A stretch of 10,385 nucleotides of DNA from Candidatus Woesearchaeota archaeon (GTDB taxonomy: Archaea; Nanobdellota; Nanobdellia; Woesearchaeales; ARS49), in the NCBI GenBank assembly GCA_016203265.1, contig JACQNB010000012.1, forward strand, positions 1 through 10,385, written 5' to 3'. The first letter of the stretch is position 1; each line of letters opens with the position of its first letter. The position numbers and the translations under genes were made by a program. Shown here in pieces: positions 1 to 6,167 of this stretch. Below the pieces are notes generated by a model. It made no database searches and was not told the DNA's origin. It saw only the letters and a program-made list of their open reading frames with translations.

Positions 1-501
1 AAGAAGTTCAACCTTGAAAACCCGCAGATCGAGATCAGCGAAATCGAAAAGCCAGACCTCGACGCGCAGATTGTCGCCGAAAGGATCGCGAGCACGTTGG
101 AACGATTCGGCAGCCAGAAGTTCAAGGCCGTCGGCCACAAGGTGCTGCAGGACGCCCTCAACGCGGGCGCGCTGGGCATCGAAGTCACCATGACCGGCAA
201 GCTTCCGAGCGCGCGCGCGAAACGCTGGCGTTTCGCCAAGGGCTACATGAAGAAGTCCGGACAGATCGCGATCACCGGCGTCCGCAAGGCATACGCCAAC
301 GCACAGCTCAAGACTGGCACGATTGGCATCCAAGTCCGCATCATGCCTCCCGATCTTACGCTTCCGGACGATGTTGAAGTCCGCAAGGAACCGCTGGACA
401 AACCGGCCGCTCCCGAACCGAAGGAAAAACGCAAATCCGGACGCAGAAAGACCGAAGAAGTGAAACCTGATGAAAGCCAAGGAACTCCGAGCACTGAGTG
501 A
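1..501 (+). CDS. rpsC: Small-subunit ribosomal protein uS3 (S3), 3' part; N-terminus outside window
   Basis: uS3 sits at the mRNA entry side of the small-subunit head and binds rRNA through a KH domain plus a C-terminal domain. The window opens in frame with the last 166 codons. Residues of the archaeal uS3 C-terminal domain are clear: 'NPQIEISEIEKPDLDAQ', 'VAERIASTLERFG', 'GKLPSARAKRW' and 'RIMPPDLTLPDD'. The open frame runs unbroken from base 1. TTG at 97 lies inside the conserved domain and is not the start. After the 'MPPD' motif, where archaeal uS3 normally ends soon, there is a tail of about 45 residues rich in Lys, Pro and Glu. Its last 32 nt overlap the 5' end of the uL29 gene in another frame. 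The family identity is seen in the sequence. The role is established for the family, and a function for the tail is unknown. Confidence 0.97.
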   Translation, partial: KKFNLENPQIEISEIEKPDLDAQIVAERIASTLERFGSQKFKAVGHKVLQDALNAGALGIEVTMTGKLPSARAKRWRFAKGYMKKSGQIAITGVRKAYANAQLKTGTIGIQVRIMPPDLTLPDDVEVRKEPLDKPAAPEPKEKRKSGRRKTEEVKPDESQGTPSTE

Positions 502-763
502 AGCCGAGTTGTCTGCCAAGGAGCAGGAACTGCGGAAGACCCTACTGAAGCTCTACGGCCAGGTCTCGACGGGCACGCCGCCGAAGAATCCGGGAGAAAT
601 CAGACGCAGCAAGCGCACCATCGCGCAGATCCTCACGCTCAGAAATGAAAAAACAAAGAAACCGGAAGCAAAACCTGTTGTTAATACTGCGCAAAAGCCT
701 GCAGTTAAGCGACCGGAATCACAATCACCGAAACAACCACGCGAGGTACGACCCAAGCAATGA
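470..763 (+). CDS. rpmC: Large-subunit ribosomal protein uL29 (L29) with C-terminal extension
   Basis: uL29 is a small helical-hairpin protein near the polypeptide exit tunnel. The first ~60 residues match the family: 'KAKELRALSEAELSAKEQEL', then 'LLKLYGQVSTGTPPKNPGEI', then 'RRSKRTIAQILTLRNEK'. The remaining ~37 residues are a Lys/Pro/Gln-rich low-complexity tail, making the protein 97 aa against the usual 65-75. ATG at 470 has an AGTGA-type Shine-Dalgarno element at 459-463 and gives the canonical N-terminus, so the 32-nt overlap with uS3 is real. Its stop overlaps the aIF1 start as ATGA. DNA coding for the tail (about 640-760) is more A-rich than its surroundings. Confidence 0.95.
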   Translation: MKAKELRALSEAELSAKEQELRKTLLKLYGQVSTGTPPKNPGEIRRSKRTIAQILTLRNEKTKKPEAKPVVNTAQKPAVKRPESQSPKQPREVRPKQ

Positions 764-1068
764 CTGACATGTGCGAAACGTGCGGGCTTCCGAAAGACCT
801 GTGCGTTTGCGAAAGCATTGCAAAGGAATCGCAGACCATCGAGGTTCAGCTCGAGAAGAAGAAGTTCAACAAGAACTACACCGTGGTTGCTGGTATCGAT
901 CAGAAGGAGATCGATATCAAGGACGTCGCGTCCAAGCTCAAGGAAAAACTCGCGTGCGGCGGGACCGTCAAGGATGGAAAAGTAGAACTCCAAGGCGACC
1001 ACCGCAACCGAGTCAAGGACATCCTTGTCGAGCTGGGATTCGCGCCCGAGATGATCGTCGTCAAGTAG
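760..1068 (+). CDS. Translation initiation factor aIF1 (SUI1/eIF1 family)
   Basis: aIF1 binds the small subunit near the P site and helps select the correct start codon and reject wrong initiator pairing. This 102-aa protein has the archaeal layout. The N-terminal Cys cluster is C5-x2-C8...C15-x-C17 ('MCETCGLPKDLCVC'). It is followed by the SUI1 fold with 'GIDQKEIDIKDVASKLKEKL', 'CGGTVKDGKVELQGDH' and a hydrophobic end 'ILVELGFAPEMIVVK'. The start at 760 overlaps the uL29 stop (ATGA). A GAGGT at 743-747 is a rather distant ribosome site, and M4 is an alternative start. In many archaea the next gene is rnp1 (RNase P Rpp29), but here uS17 follows directly after 12 bases. Often annotated as SUI1 homolog. 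Confidence 0.95.
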   Translation: MTDMCETCGLPKDLCVCESIAKESQTIEVQLEKKKFNKNYTVVAGIDQKEIDIKDVASKLKEKLACGGTVKDGKVELQGDHRNRVKDILVELGFAPEMIVVK

Positions 1069-1080
1069 AAGGAAACGAAC

Positions 1081-1476
1081 ATGACAAAACAAATCACATG
1101 CACCGACGCGCACTGCGCGCTCCATGGTAGTGTCAAGACTCATGGACGCACGTTCGTGGGCACCGTCATCGAAAGCAAGATGCAGCGCACGGCCACGGTT
1201 GAATGGCCGCGCACACGATACATTCACAAATACGAGCGTACCGCAACCGAGCGTTCACGAGTCAAGGCTCACAATCCCGACTGTCTCAATGCGAAGAAGG
1301 GCGACCTGGTCAAAATCCAGGAATCCCGTCCGCTGAGCAAGACGAAGACGTTCGTCATCCTCGAGATTCTCGGCCAGAACCGTTCGTTCATGGCGCGCGA
1401 AGAATTGCTTGAGGAAGCGAAGCAGAAGACTGAAAAGAAGCCGGCTGAAAAAATCGCGGCCGAGGCTGCACAATGA
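1081..1476 (+). CDS. rpsQ: Small-subunit ribosomal protein uS17 (S17), archaeal type, C-terminal extension
   Basis: uS17 is a primary 16S rRNA-binding OB-fold protein of the small-subunit body. The archaeal/eukaryotic form has an N-terminal segment with Cys residues, here C7-x4-C12-x2-H15 ('CTDAHCALHG'), and a further C68 in 'KAHNPDCLNAKKGD'. The OB-fold core carries 'GTVIESKMQRTATVEW' and the signature 'ESRPLSKTKTFVILEIL'. A tail rich in Glu, Lys and Ala from about residue 108 brings it to 131 aa. It starts with ATG at 1081 behind AAGGAA (1069-1074), giving the largest gap in the operon (12 nt). It ends by overlapping the uL14 start as ATGA. Confidence 0.96.
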   Translation: MTKQITCTDAHCALHGSVKTHGRTFVGTVIESKMQRTATVEWPRTRYIHKYERTATERSRVKAHNPDCLNAKKGDLVKIQESRPLSKTKTFVILEILGQNRSFMAREELLEEAKQKTEKKPAEKIAAEAAQ

Positions 1477-1874
1477 AACCGGTCAAGGCCCGAGCGACGC
1501 GCGCACTCCCCCACGGCACGTGGGTTGACGTGTGCGACAACTCCGGCGCAAAGATCCTCAAAATCACGACGGTGTTGCGGCACAAGACCGTCAAGGGACG
1601 CTATCCTGAGGCTGCCATCGCGGACATCGTGATGGGCAGCGTCAAGTCAGGCAAGCCCGAAATGCGAAAGCAGGTCGTGTTTGCCGTTATCGTGCGCCAG
1701 AAGAAGGAATTCCGGCGCCTCGATGGCACGCATGTCAAGTTCGAAGATAATGCCGCCGTCATCCTCAAGGATAGGGACGGCAACCCGAAAGGGACCATGA
1801 TCAAAGGACCGATTGCCCGAGAAGTCGCAGAACGCTGGCCATTGGTTTCAAAACTCGCGAGCGTGATTGTGTAA
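1473..1874 (+). CDS. rplN: Large-subunit ribosomal protein uL14 (L14)
   Basis: uL14 binds 23S rRNA and forms an intersubunit bridge with the small subunit. At 133 aa it is the normal archaeal length, about 10 residues longer than bacterial L14 at the N-terminus. Typical motifs are 'VCDNSGAKILKI' near the N-terminus, 'VKSGKPEMRKQVVFAVIVR' in the middle, 'VKFEDNAAVILKDRDGNPKG' and 'IKGPIAREVAERWPLVSKLA' at the end. No extension is present, unlike several neighbours. It starts in an ATGA overlap with uS17, and its TAA is followed by one base and then the uL24 ATG. Confidence 0.98.
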   Translation: MKPVKARATRALPHGTWVDVCDNSGAKILKITTVLRHKTVKGRYPEAAIADIVMGSVKSGKPEMRKQVVFAVIVRQKKEFRRLDGTHVKFEDNAAVILKDRDGNPKGTMIKGPIAREVAERWPLVSKLASVIV

Positions 1875-1875
1875 C

Positions 1876-2244
1876 ATGAGCTGGTCAGCCCACTGGAAAG
1901 GAAGCGTCAAGCCGAGCAAGCAGCGCTCGTACGCGCGCGAAGCTCCGCTGCACGTCAAGCGCCAGTTCCTCGCGGCGCACTTGAGCAAGGAATTGCGCGG
2001 GAAGCACAAGACCCGAAACATCACCGTGCGCGTTGGCGACAAGGTCACCGTGCTCCGAGGCCAATTCAGAAAGAAGTCAGGCAAGGTCGAACGTGTCGAT
2101 GTGCGCGAAAGCCGACTCTATATCACGGGCGTCGAACAGTCGAAGCGCGACGGCAGCAAGGCATTGTATCCTATTCATCCAAGCAACGTTATCATTAACG
2201 AACTGGAAAGCACAGACAAACGCAGATTCACGGTGAAAGCATGA
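1876..2244 (+). CDS. rplX: Large-subunit ribosomal protein uL24 (L24), archaeal type
   Basis: uL24 is an assembly-initiator protein that binds the 5' part of 23S rRNA near the exit tunnel. The 122-aa product has the archaeal/eukaryotic N-terminal arm ('KQRSYAREAPLHVKRQFLAA', then 'HLSKELR'). A KOW domain follows: 'RVGDKVTVLRGQFRKKSGKV' and 'RVDVRESRLYITGVE'. It ends with 'LYPIHPSNVIINEL'. ATG at 1876 is preferred over the in-frame TTG at 1867 because the latter lies inside uL14. ATG also gives the recurrent TAACATG junction, with GTGAT at 1864-1868 as ribosome site. The stop overlaps the eS4 start (ATGA). Confidence 0.96.
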   Translation: MSWSAHWKGSVKPSKQRSYAREAPLHVKRQFLAAHLSKELRGKHKTRNITVRVGDKVTVLRGQFRKKSGKVERVDVRESRLYITGVEQSKRDGSKALYPIHPSNVIINELESTDKRRFTVKA

Positions 2245-2897
2245 GCAACAGCGAATACCTCAAGAGAAACGCGGCACCGCCGTCGTGGATGATCGACCGC
2301 AAAATCCGCACGTACATCAGCAAGCCGAACCCGGGAGCCCACGCACTCGACCGTGCGTTGCCCATCGGCAACGTCTTGAAGCAGCTCGGCGTCGCGAAAG
2401 TCGCTCGCGAAATCAAGAAATCCATGCTTGCCAACGAAGTCATTGTTGACGGCAGACGCGTCACGGATCCGAGATTCGCGGTCGGCCTGTTCGATACCAT
2501 CGAGCTCCCTACGATGAAGCAGGCGTTTATCGTCGGCATCGACCTCAAGGGACGCATCACCATCACCCCCACCAAGGAAACCAAGCACAAGCCGTGCAAG
2601 ATCACCGGCAAGCATGTCGTGCCCGGCGGCAAACTGCAGTTGAACCTCATCGACGGCAGGAACCTGCTCGTGGCGAAGGACAGCTACAAGGTCGGCGACA
2701 CGCTTGTTCTCGACGTCCCGAAACAGGACATCACCAAGCACCTCAAACTCGAAGCGGGCGCGAAGGCGCTCATCACCTCGGGCCGTTATGTCGGTCACAC
2801 CGTGAAAGTCACTGCCGTCGAAGGCAGCATGGTCAAGTTCGCGGTGAACGACACCACTTCGGAAACGCATAAAGAACACACGTACGTCATTCCATGA
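2241..2897 (+). CDS. rps4e: Small-subunit ribosomal protein eS4 (S4e)
   Basis: eS4 is an archaeal/eukaryotic small-subunit protein absent from bacteria. The 218-aa product shows the expected order. It has a basic N-terminus with 'PPSWMIDRK', an S4-like RNA-binding region at ~40-100 ('LPIGNVLKQLGVAKVAREIK' and 'NEVIVDGRRVTDPRFAVGL'), and a central domain with 'LNLIDGRNLLV' and 'YKVGDTLVLDVP'. A C-terminal KOW-type segment contains 'LITSGRYVGHTVKVTAVEGS'. It ends with a Y-V-I-P version of the usual closing strand. It is somewhat shorter than the usual 235-245 aa. A GGTGA at 2232-2236, four bases before ATG 2241, and the ATGA overlap fix the start. Confidence 0.96.
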   Translation: MSNSEYLKRNAAPPSWMIDRKIRTYISKPNPGAHALDRALPIGNVLKQLGVAKVAREIKKSMLANEVIVDGRRVTDPRFAVGLFDTIELPTMKQAFIVGIDLKGRITITPTKETKHKPCKITGKHVVPGGKLQLNLIDGRNLLVAKDSYKVGDTLVLDVPKQDITKHLKLEAGAKALITSGRYVGHTVKVTAVEGSMVKFAVNDTTSETHKEHTYVIP

Positions 2898-3409
2898 ATC
2901 CAATGCAACAACCTCGGATCGAGAAGCTCACGCTGAACATCGGCGCAGGCAAGGAGCAGGCACGCCTCGAAAAGGCGATCCACGTGCTCAAGTCGCTGAC
3001 CGGCATCCAGCCCGTGACGACCGTCACGCAAAAGAGAATCCCAACCTGGGGATTACGCCCGGGACTGCCGATCGGTTGCATGCTCACGCTCAGAAAGGAC
3101 GCGGCTGCATTGATGCTCAAGCGCTTGCTCAAGGCAAAGGAATTCACGCTCAAGGACAATAACTTCGACACGTCGGGAACGGTCTCGTTCGGCATCCATG
3201 AACACATCGATGTCGAGGGCGCGAAGTACGACCCGACCATCGGCGTCATGGGCCTGCAGGCGTGCGTCACGCTCGAAAAGCCCGGCTACCGCGTCAAGCG
3301 CCGAAGCCTGCACCGGGCGAGAATCGGCAAGCGCCAGCAAGTGACGAAGCAGGAAGCGATCACGTTCATGAAGAAGGCATTCGGTATCAAACTGGCAGGT
3401 GAATCATGA
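2894..3409 (+). CDS. rplE: Large-subunit ribosomal protein uL5 (L5)
   Basis: uL5 is part of the 5S rRNP in the central protuberance and contacts the small-subunit head and P-site tRNA. Motifs of the archaeal protein are visible: 'RIEKLTLNIGAGKEQARLEK', 'TVTQKRIPTWGLRPGLPIGC', 'FGIHEHIDVEGAKYDPTIG' and 'RARIGKRQQVTKQEAITF'. The 171-aa length is normal. The start is in an ATGA overlap with eS4 and shows no Shine-Dalgarno element, so translation probably depends on ribosomes finishing eS4. Confidence 0.98.
   Translation: MNPMQQPRIEKLTLNIGAGKEQARLEKAIHVLKSLTGIQPVTTVTQKRIPTWGLRPGLPIGCMLTLRKDAAALMLKRLLKAKEFTLKDNNFDTSGTVSFGIHEHIDVEGAKYDPTIGVMGLQACVTLEKPGYRVKRRSLHRARIGKRQQVTKQEAITFMKKAFGIKLAGES
3398..3402 (+). 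promoter_or_regulatory. Shine-Dalgarno GGTGA deciding the uS14 start
   Basis: GGTGA lies inside the 3' end of uL5, three bases before ATG 3406. It matches the core of the archaeal anti-Shine-Dalgarno pairing and supports the longer uS14 start over the internal ATG at 3475. Confidence 0.7.
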
Positions 3410-3636
3410 CAACGAGCGATTGGCAGAAGGCGTTCAAGCAATTGAAGGTCAAGCCGACGAAGTTGCAGAAGTACATGAAGCACAACGCGCCGAAGAAGCG
3501 CAGCACCGGCCAGACGACCGTGAAGTGCCAGCGCTGCGGCCAGCACCGAGGCCACAACAACAAGTATGGTTTGGACCTGTGCCGCCAGTGCTTCCGCCAG
3601 ATCGCGCAAAAGATCGGATTCAAAAAATACGGATGA
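3406..3636 (+). CDS. rpsN: Small-subunit ribosomal protein uS14 (S14), zinc-binding type with N-terminal extension
   Basis: uS14 is a small head protein of the 30S subunit. The zinc-ribbon form is seen here, C41-x2-C44...C59-x2-C62, in 'VKCQRCGQHRGHNNKYGLDL' followed by 'CRQCFRQIAQKIGFKKYG'. Archaeal uS14 is usually 50-57 aa, but this frame gives 76 aa. The extra ~23 N-terminal residues are Lys-rich ('WQKAFKQLKVKPTKLQKY'). The long start at 3406 is supported by a GGTGA at 3398-3402 and the ATGA overlap with uL5. An internal ATG at 3475 would give a family-typical 53-aa protein but lacks a ribosome site. Confidence 0.96.
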   Translation: MTTSDWQKAFKQLKVKPTKLQKYMKHNAPKKRSTGQTTVKCQRCGQHRGHNNKYGLDLCRQCFRQIAQKIGFKKYG

Positions 3637-3640
3637 AACC

Positions 3641-4030
3641 ATGTTAAACGACACCCTCGCAACCGCATTGTCCAAGATCGAGAACTTCGAGAAGATCGGC
3701 AGAAAGGAATGCCTCGTCATGCCCGCAAGCAAGACGATCAAGAAAGTCCTTGAACTGTTCAATGCGCACGGCTACCTCGGCCAGGCAGAACTTGCCTCGG
3801 ACGCCCGCGGCGGCGCTCTTAAGGTCCACCTGCTCGGCAAAATCAACAAATGCGGCGTCATCAAACCGCGATTCGCGGTTACGATGAAGGAATACGAAAA
3901 GTTCGAAAAGCGTTACCTGCCGGCAAAGAACGTCGGCGTGCTGCTCGTCAGCACCCCGAAGGGCATGATGACGCACGAAGAAGCGAAAAAAAACAACCAC
4001 GGCGGACGGCTCGTTGCGTACTGCTACTAA
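3641..4030 (+). CDS. rpsH: Small-subunit ribosomal protein uS8 (S8)
   Basis: uS8 binds helix 21 of 16S rRNA and organises the platform/body. The 129-aa product has the archaeal N-terminus 'LNDTLATALSKIENFEKIGR', a mid-region 'KCGVIKPRFAV' and the C-terminal signature 'GVLLVSTPKGMMTHEEAKKN' followed by 'GGRLVAYCY'. ATG at 3641, four bases after the uS14 stop, gives the normal length. The in-frame upstream codons from 3566 lie inside uS14. GGATGA at 3631-3636 can serve as ribosome site. An A8 run (3986-3993) codes for Lys-Lys near the end without breaking the frame. Confidence 0.97.
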   Translation: MLNDTLATALSKIENFEKIGRKECLVMPASKTIKKVLELFNAHGYLGQAELASDARGGALKVHLLGKINKCGVIKPRFAVTMKEYEKFEKRYLPAKNVGVLLVSTPKGMMTHEEAKKNNHGGRLVAYCY

Positions 4031-4031
4031 C

Positions 4032-4577
4032 ATGAAACTCGACATGAACGACAAGGTGGAATTGCCCGGCGGCGTCTCGGCGAGCGTGCACAATTTCATC
4101 ATCACGGTCAAGGGCCCGAAGGGCGAAGTCAAGCGCAAGCTGACCGCGCCGAGCATCCAGGTCAAAGTGACGGGAAACGTGCTCGAACTGTCGGTCAAGA
4201 AAGGCACGAAGCGCGAAAAGACCGCCATCAATACGCTCATCGCGCACGTGCGCAACATGGTCAAGGGCGTCCAGCAACCGTGGGTGTACAAGCTCAAGGT
4301 GTGCTCAAGCCACTTCCCGATGAACGTCGCGTTGAACGGCAAGGAGTTCACCATCAAGAACCTGTTCGGCGAAAAGGTTCCCCGAACGATAAAAATCAAG
4401 GACGGCGTCACCGTCAAGGTCGCGGGACAGGACATCACGGTCGAATCGACAGATCTCGAGCTTGCGGGCAACACAGCAAGCGACATCGAACAGCTCGCGC
4501 GCATCTGCCACGTCGACCGCCGCGTGTTCCAGGACGGCATCCACATGACCGAAAAGTGCGGCGTGAAGGTTGAATAA
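4032..4577 (+). CDS. rplF: Large-subunit ribosomal protein uL6 (L6)
   Basis: uL6 lies near the factor-binding region of the large subunit and has two repeated L6 domains. The 181-aa product shows the first domain ('VELPGGVSASVHNFIITVKG', then 'PKGEVKRKL') and 'INTLIAHVRNMVKGVQQPWV' at the junction. The second domain has 'KIKDGVTVKVAGQDITVEST' and ends with 'RRVFQDGIHMTEK'. ATG 4032 follows the uS8 TAA by one base (TAACATG). The second Met codon at 4044 is a possible alternative start four residues on. No Shine-Dalgarno element is visible, which suggests coupled re-initiation. Confidence 0.97.
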   Translation: MKLDMNDKVELPGGVSASVHNFIITVKGPKGEVKRKLTAPSIQVKVTGNVLELSVKKGTKREKTAINTLIAHVRNMVKGVQQPWVYKLKVCSSHFPMNVALNGKEFTIKNLFGEKVPRTIKIKDGVTVKVAGQDITVESTDLELAGNTASDIEQLARICHVDRRVFQDGIHMTEKCGVKVE

Positions 4578-4578
4578 C

Positions 4579-5139
4579 ATGGCAGACATTAAGAAACTCC
4601 TCGAAATCAGAAACGGCCAGCGCAAGAAGCGACCGCGCTTCGTGCGCCAGGACTGGCACAAGAAGAAGCGCCTCGCGCTCGTCTGGCGAAAGCCGAAGGG
4701 CATGGACAGCAAGTTGCGCAAGCACATGCACGGGCATGGCCACTTGCCGACGCGCGGCTACGGCTCTCCGGCATTGGTGCGGGGCATGCACAAGTCAGGC
4801 CTTGTTCCGATCCTTGTCGCGGCAGTCAACCAGGTTGACGCGATCAACGGCAAGACGCACGGAATCATCATCTCTGCGACGGTAGGCAACCGCAAGCGCA
4901 TCGACATCATCACGAAAGCAAGCTCAAAATCAATCCGTGTCCTGAACATCAAGGACGGCGCAAAGTTCGTGCAGTCGGTCAAGGACGAGCTCGCGAAGCG
5001 CAAGCACGCGAAGACGACGCACAAGGTTCCTGAAAAGGCGGTGCCGAAGGCAAAGCCCGAACCCCAATTGAGTCAGGAAGAGAAGAAGGCACAGGAGAAG
5101 CGCGAGGCCGAGAAGGTCATCGCGAGTAACAAACAATGA
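4579..5139 (+). CDS. rpl32e: Large-subunit ribosomal protein eL32 (L32e) with C-terminal tail
   Basis: eL32 is an archaeal/eukaryotic large-subunit protein. Family features lie within residues ~1-141: 'KRPRFVRQDWHKKKRLALVW', 'RKPKGMDSKLR', 'LPTRGYGSPALVRGMHKSGL' and 'ISATVGNRKRIDIITKA'. Residues ~142-186 are a charged, low-complexity tail ('VPEKAVPKAKPEP', 'EEKKAQEKREAEKV'), so the protein is 186 aa against about 125-150. ATG 4579 sits in a TAACATG junction with AAGGTTGA just upstream. The in-frame TTG at 4570 lies inside uL6 and is not preferred. The stop overlaps the eL19 start (ATGA). Confidence 0.95.
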   Translation: MADIKKLLEIRNGQRKKRPRFVRQDWHKKKRLALVWRKPKGMDSKLRKHMHGHGHLPTRGYGSPALVRGMHKSGLVPILVAAVNQVDAINGKTHGIIISATVGNRKRIDIITKASSKSIRVLNIKDGAKFVQSVKDELAKRKHAKTTHKVPEKAVPKAKPEPQLSQEEKKAQEKREAEKVIASNKQ

Positions 5140-5582
5140 TGCTTCAAAAACGACTGGCAGGAAAGCTCCTGAAATGTTCGCCGATCAGGGTCTGGATCAA
5201 TCCGGACAAGCTCGATGAGATCAAGGGCGCGATCACCAAGGCAGACATTCGCAGGCTCATCGCGCAGGGACTCATCACGAAGGACGCGCTGTACGGCGGC
5301 TCGAAAGTCCGCGCACGCGCGCGCCAAGAGCAGCGTAAGCGCGGCAGACGCAGAGGCATCGGCAGTCGTAAAGGAAAATCGACGGCACGCACGCCCAGAA
5401 AGGAAACATGGATCTCCCGCATCCGTGCGCAACGGGACTTGCTCAAGCGCATGCGCGACAACAGCGCCATCACGGCAGAGACGTTCAAGGATTTGTACGC
5501 GAAGGCAAAGGGCGGCTTCTTCAGAAGCACGCGCCACATCAAGGTCTACTCGGAGGAACAGAACCTGTTCCTGAAGAAATAA
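5136..5582 (+). CDS. rpl19e: Large-subunit ribosomal protein eL19 (L19e)
   Basis: eL19 is a long-helix archaeal/eukaryotic protein that reaches from the large subunit to form an intersubunit bridge. Motifs: 'LQKRLAGKLLKCSPIRVWIN' at the N-terminus, 'IRRLIAQGLITKD', and a very basic Arg-rich middle (~58-90, 'RRRGIGSRKGKSTARTPRKE'). These are followed by 'WISRIRAQRDLLKRMRDNSA', 'LYAKAKGGFFRS' and a helical end. The 148-aa length is normal. The sequence begins with two ATG codons (5136 and 5139). The first makes the ATGA overlap with eL32 and is chosen. Confidence 0.97.
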   Translation: MMLQKRLAGKLLKCSPIRVWINPDKLDEIKGAITKADIRRLIAQGLITKDALYGGSKVRARARQEQRKRGRRRGIGSRKGKSTARTPRKETWISRIRAQRDLLKRMRDNSAITAETFKDLYAKAKGGFFRSTRHIKVYSEEQNLFLKK

Positions 5583-5583
5583 C

Positions 5584-6162
5584 ATGGCAACCGGACTCAA
5601 CTACATCGTCGGCTTCCGCAGAAAGCGCGAAGAGCTCACGGACTACCGCAAGCGATTGAACCTCTTGCGTTCGCACACGCCCCGCATGGTCGTGCGGAAA
5701 TCGTTGAAGCACTTGAGCTTACAGCTCATCGACTACGCGCCGGAAGGAGACAAGGTGCTCGTCAGCGCGCACACGCGCGAACTGGCCAAGCACGGCTGGA
5801 AAGCCGGCACCGACAACCTGAGCGCGGCGTATTTGTGCGGCATCCTGCTCGCGAAGAAAGCGAAAGCGAAGAAAATCGCGAAAGCCATCGCTGACTTGGG
5901 CATGTATCCGAGCGTCAAGGGCAACAAGCTCTACGCGACCATCAAGGGCGCGATTGACGGGGGATTGCAGATTCCATTCGATGTCGCCTTCGCGCCGGAC
6001 ATGAAACGCCTCCGTGGCGAACACATCGCGGCCTGGGCGGGTCACGTCAAGAAGGACGCGAAGAAGCATCCGCACCAATTCACACTCTATACTAAGCACG
6101 GACTGCAGCCGGAACAGTTGCCGCAGCACGTGGATGACATCAAGAAAAAACTCATGAGTTGA
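5584..6162 (+). CDS. rplR: Large-subunit ribosomal protein uL18 (L18)
   Basis: uL18 binds 5S rRNA with uL5 in the central protuberance. The 192-aa product has the longer archaeal/eukaryotic form with N-terminal 'YIVGFRRKREELTDYRKRL' and 'LLRSHTPRMVVRKSLKHLSL'. The core carries 'HGWKAGTDNLSAAYLCGILL' and 'AIADLGMYPSVKGNKLYATI'. The end carries 'GLQIPFDVAFAPDMKRLRGE' and 'HIAAW'. ATG 5584 follows the eL19 TAA by one base (TAACATG), without a clear ribosome site. Confidence 0.97.
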   Translation: MATGLNYIVGFRRKREELTDYRKRLNLLRSHTPRMVVRKSLKHLSLQLIDYAPEGDKVLVSAHTRELAKHGWKAGTDNLSAAYLCGILLAKKAKAKKIAKAIADLGMYPSVKGNKLYATIKGAIDGGLQIPFDVAFAPDMKRLRGEHIAAWAGHVKKDAKKHPHQFTLYTKHGLQPEQLPQHVDDIKKKLMS

Positions 6163-6167
6163 AACGC

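Noticed and set aside
553..1227. 224-codon minus-strand frame and a 242-codon one at 2175-2903
   Set aside because: Both cover several + strand ribosomal genes end to end and show no domain; they are shadows of codon bias.
3986..3994. A AAA AAC-type slippery run (A8 then C) in uS8
   Set aside because: It resembles a -1 frameshift heptamer, but the conserved uS8 C-terminus continues in the normal frame and no downstream structure or useful alternative frame was seen.
3644..4546. 300-codon open frame on the minus strand opposite uS8 and uL6
   Set aside because: It lies fully over two well-conserved + strand genes and matches no family I recognise. Long antisense frames are expected in GC-rich genes with strong codon bias.
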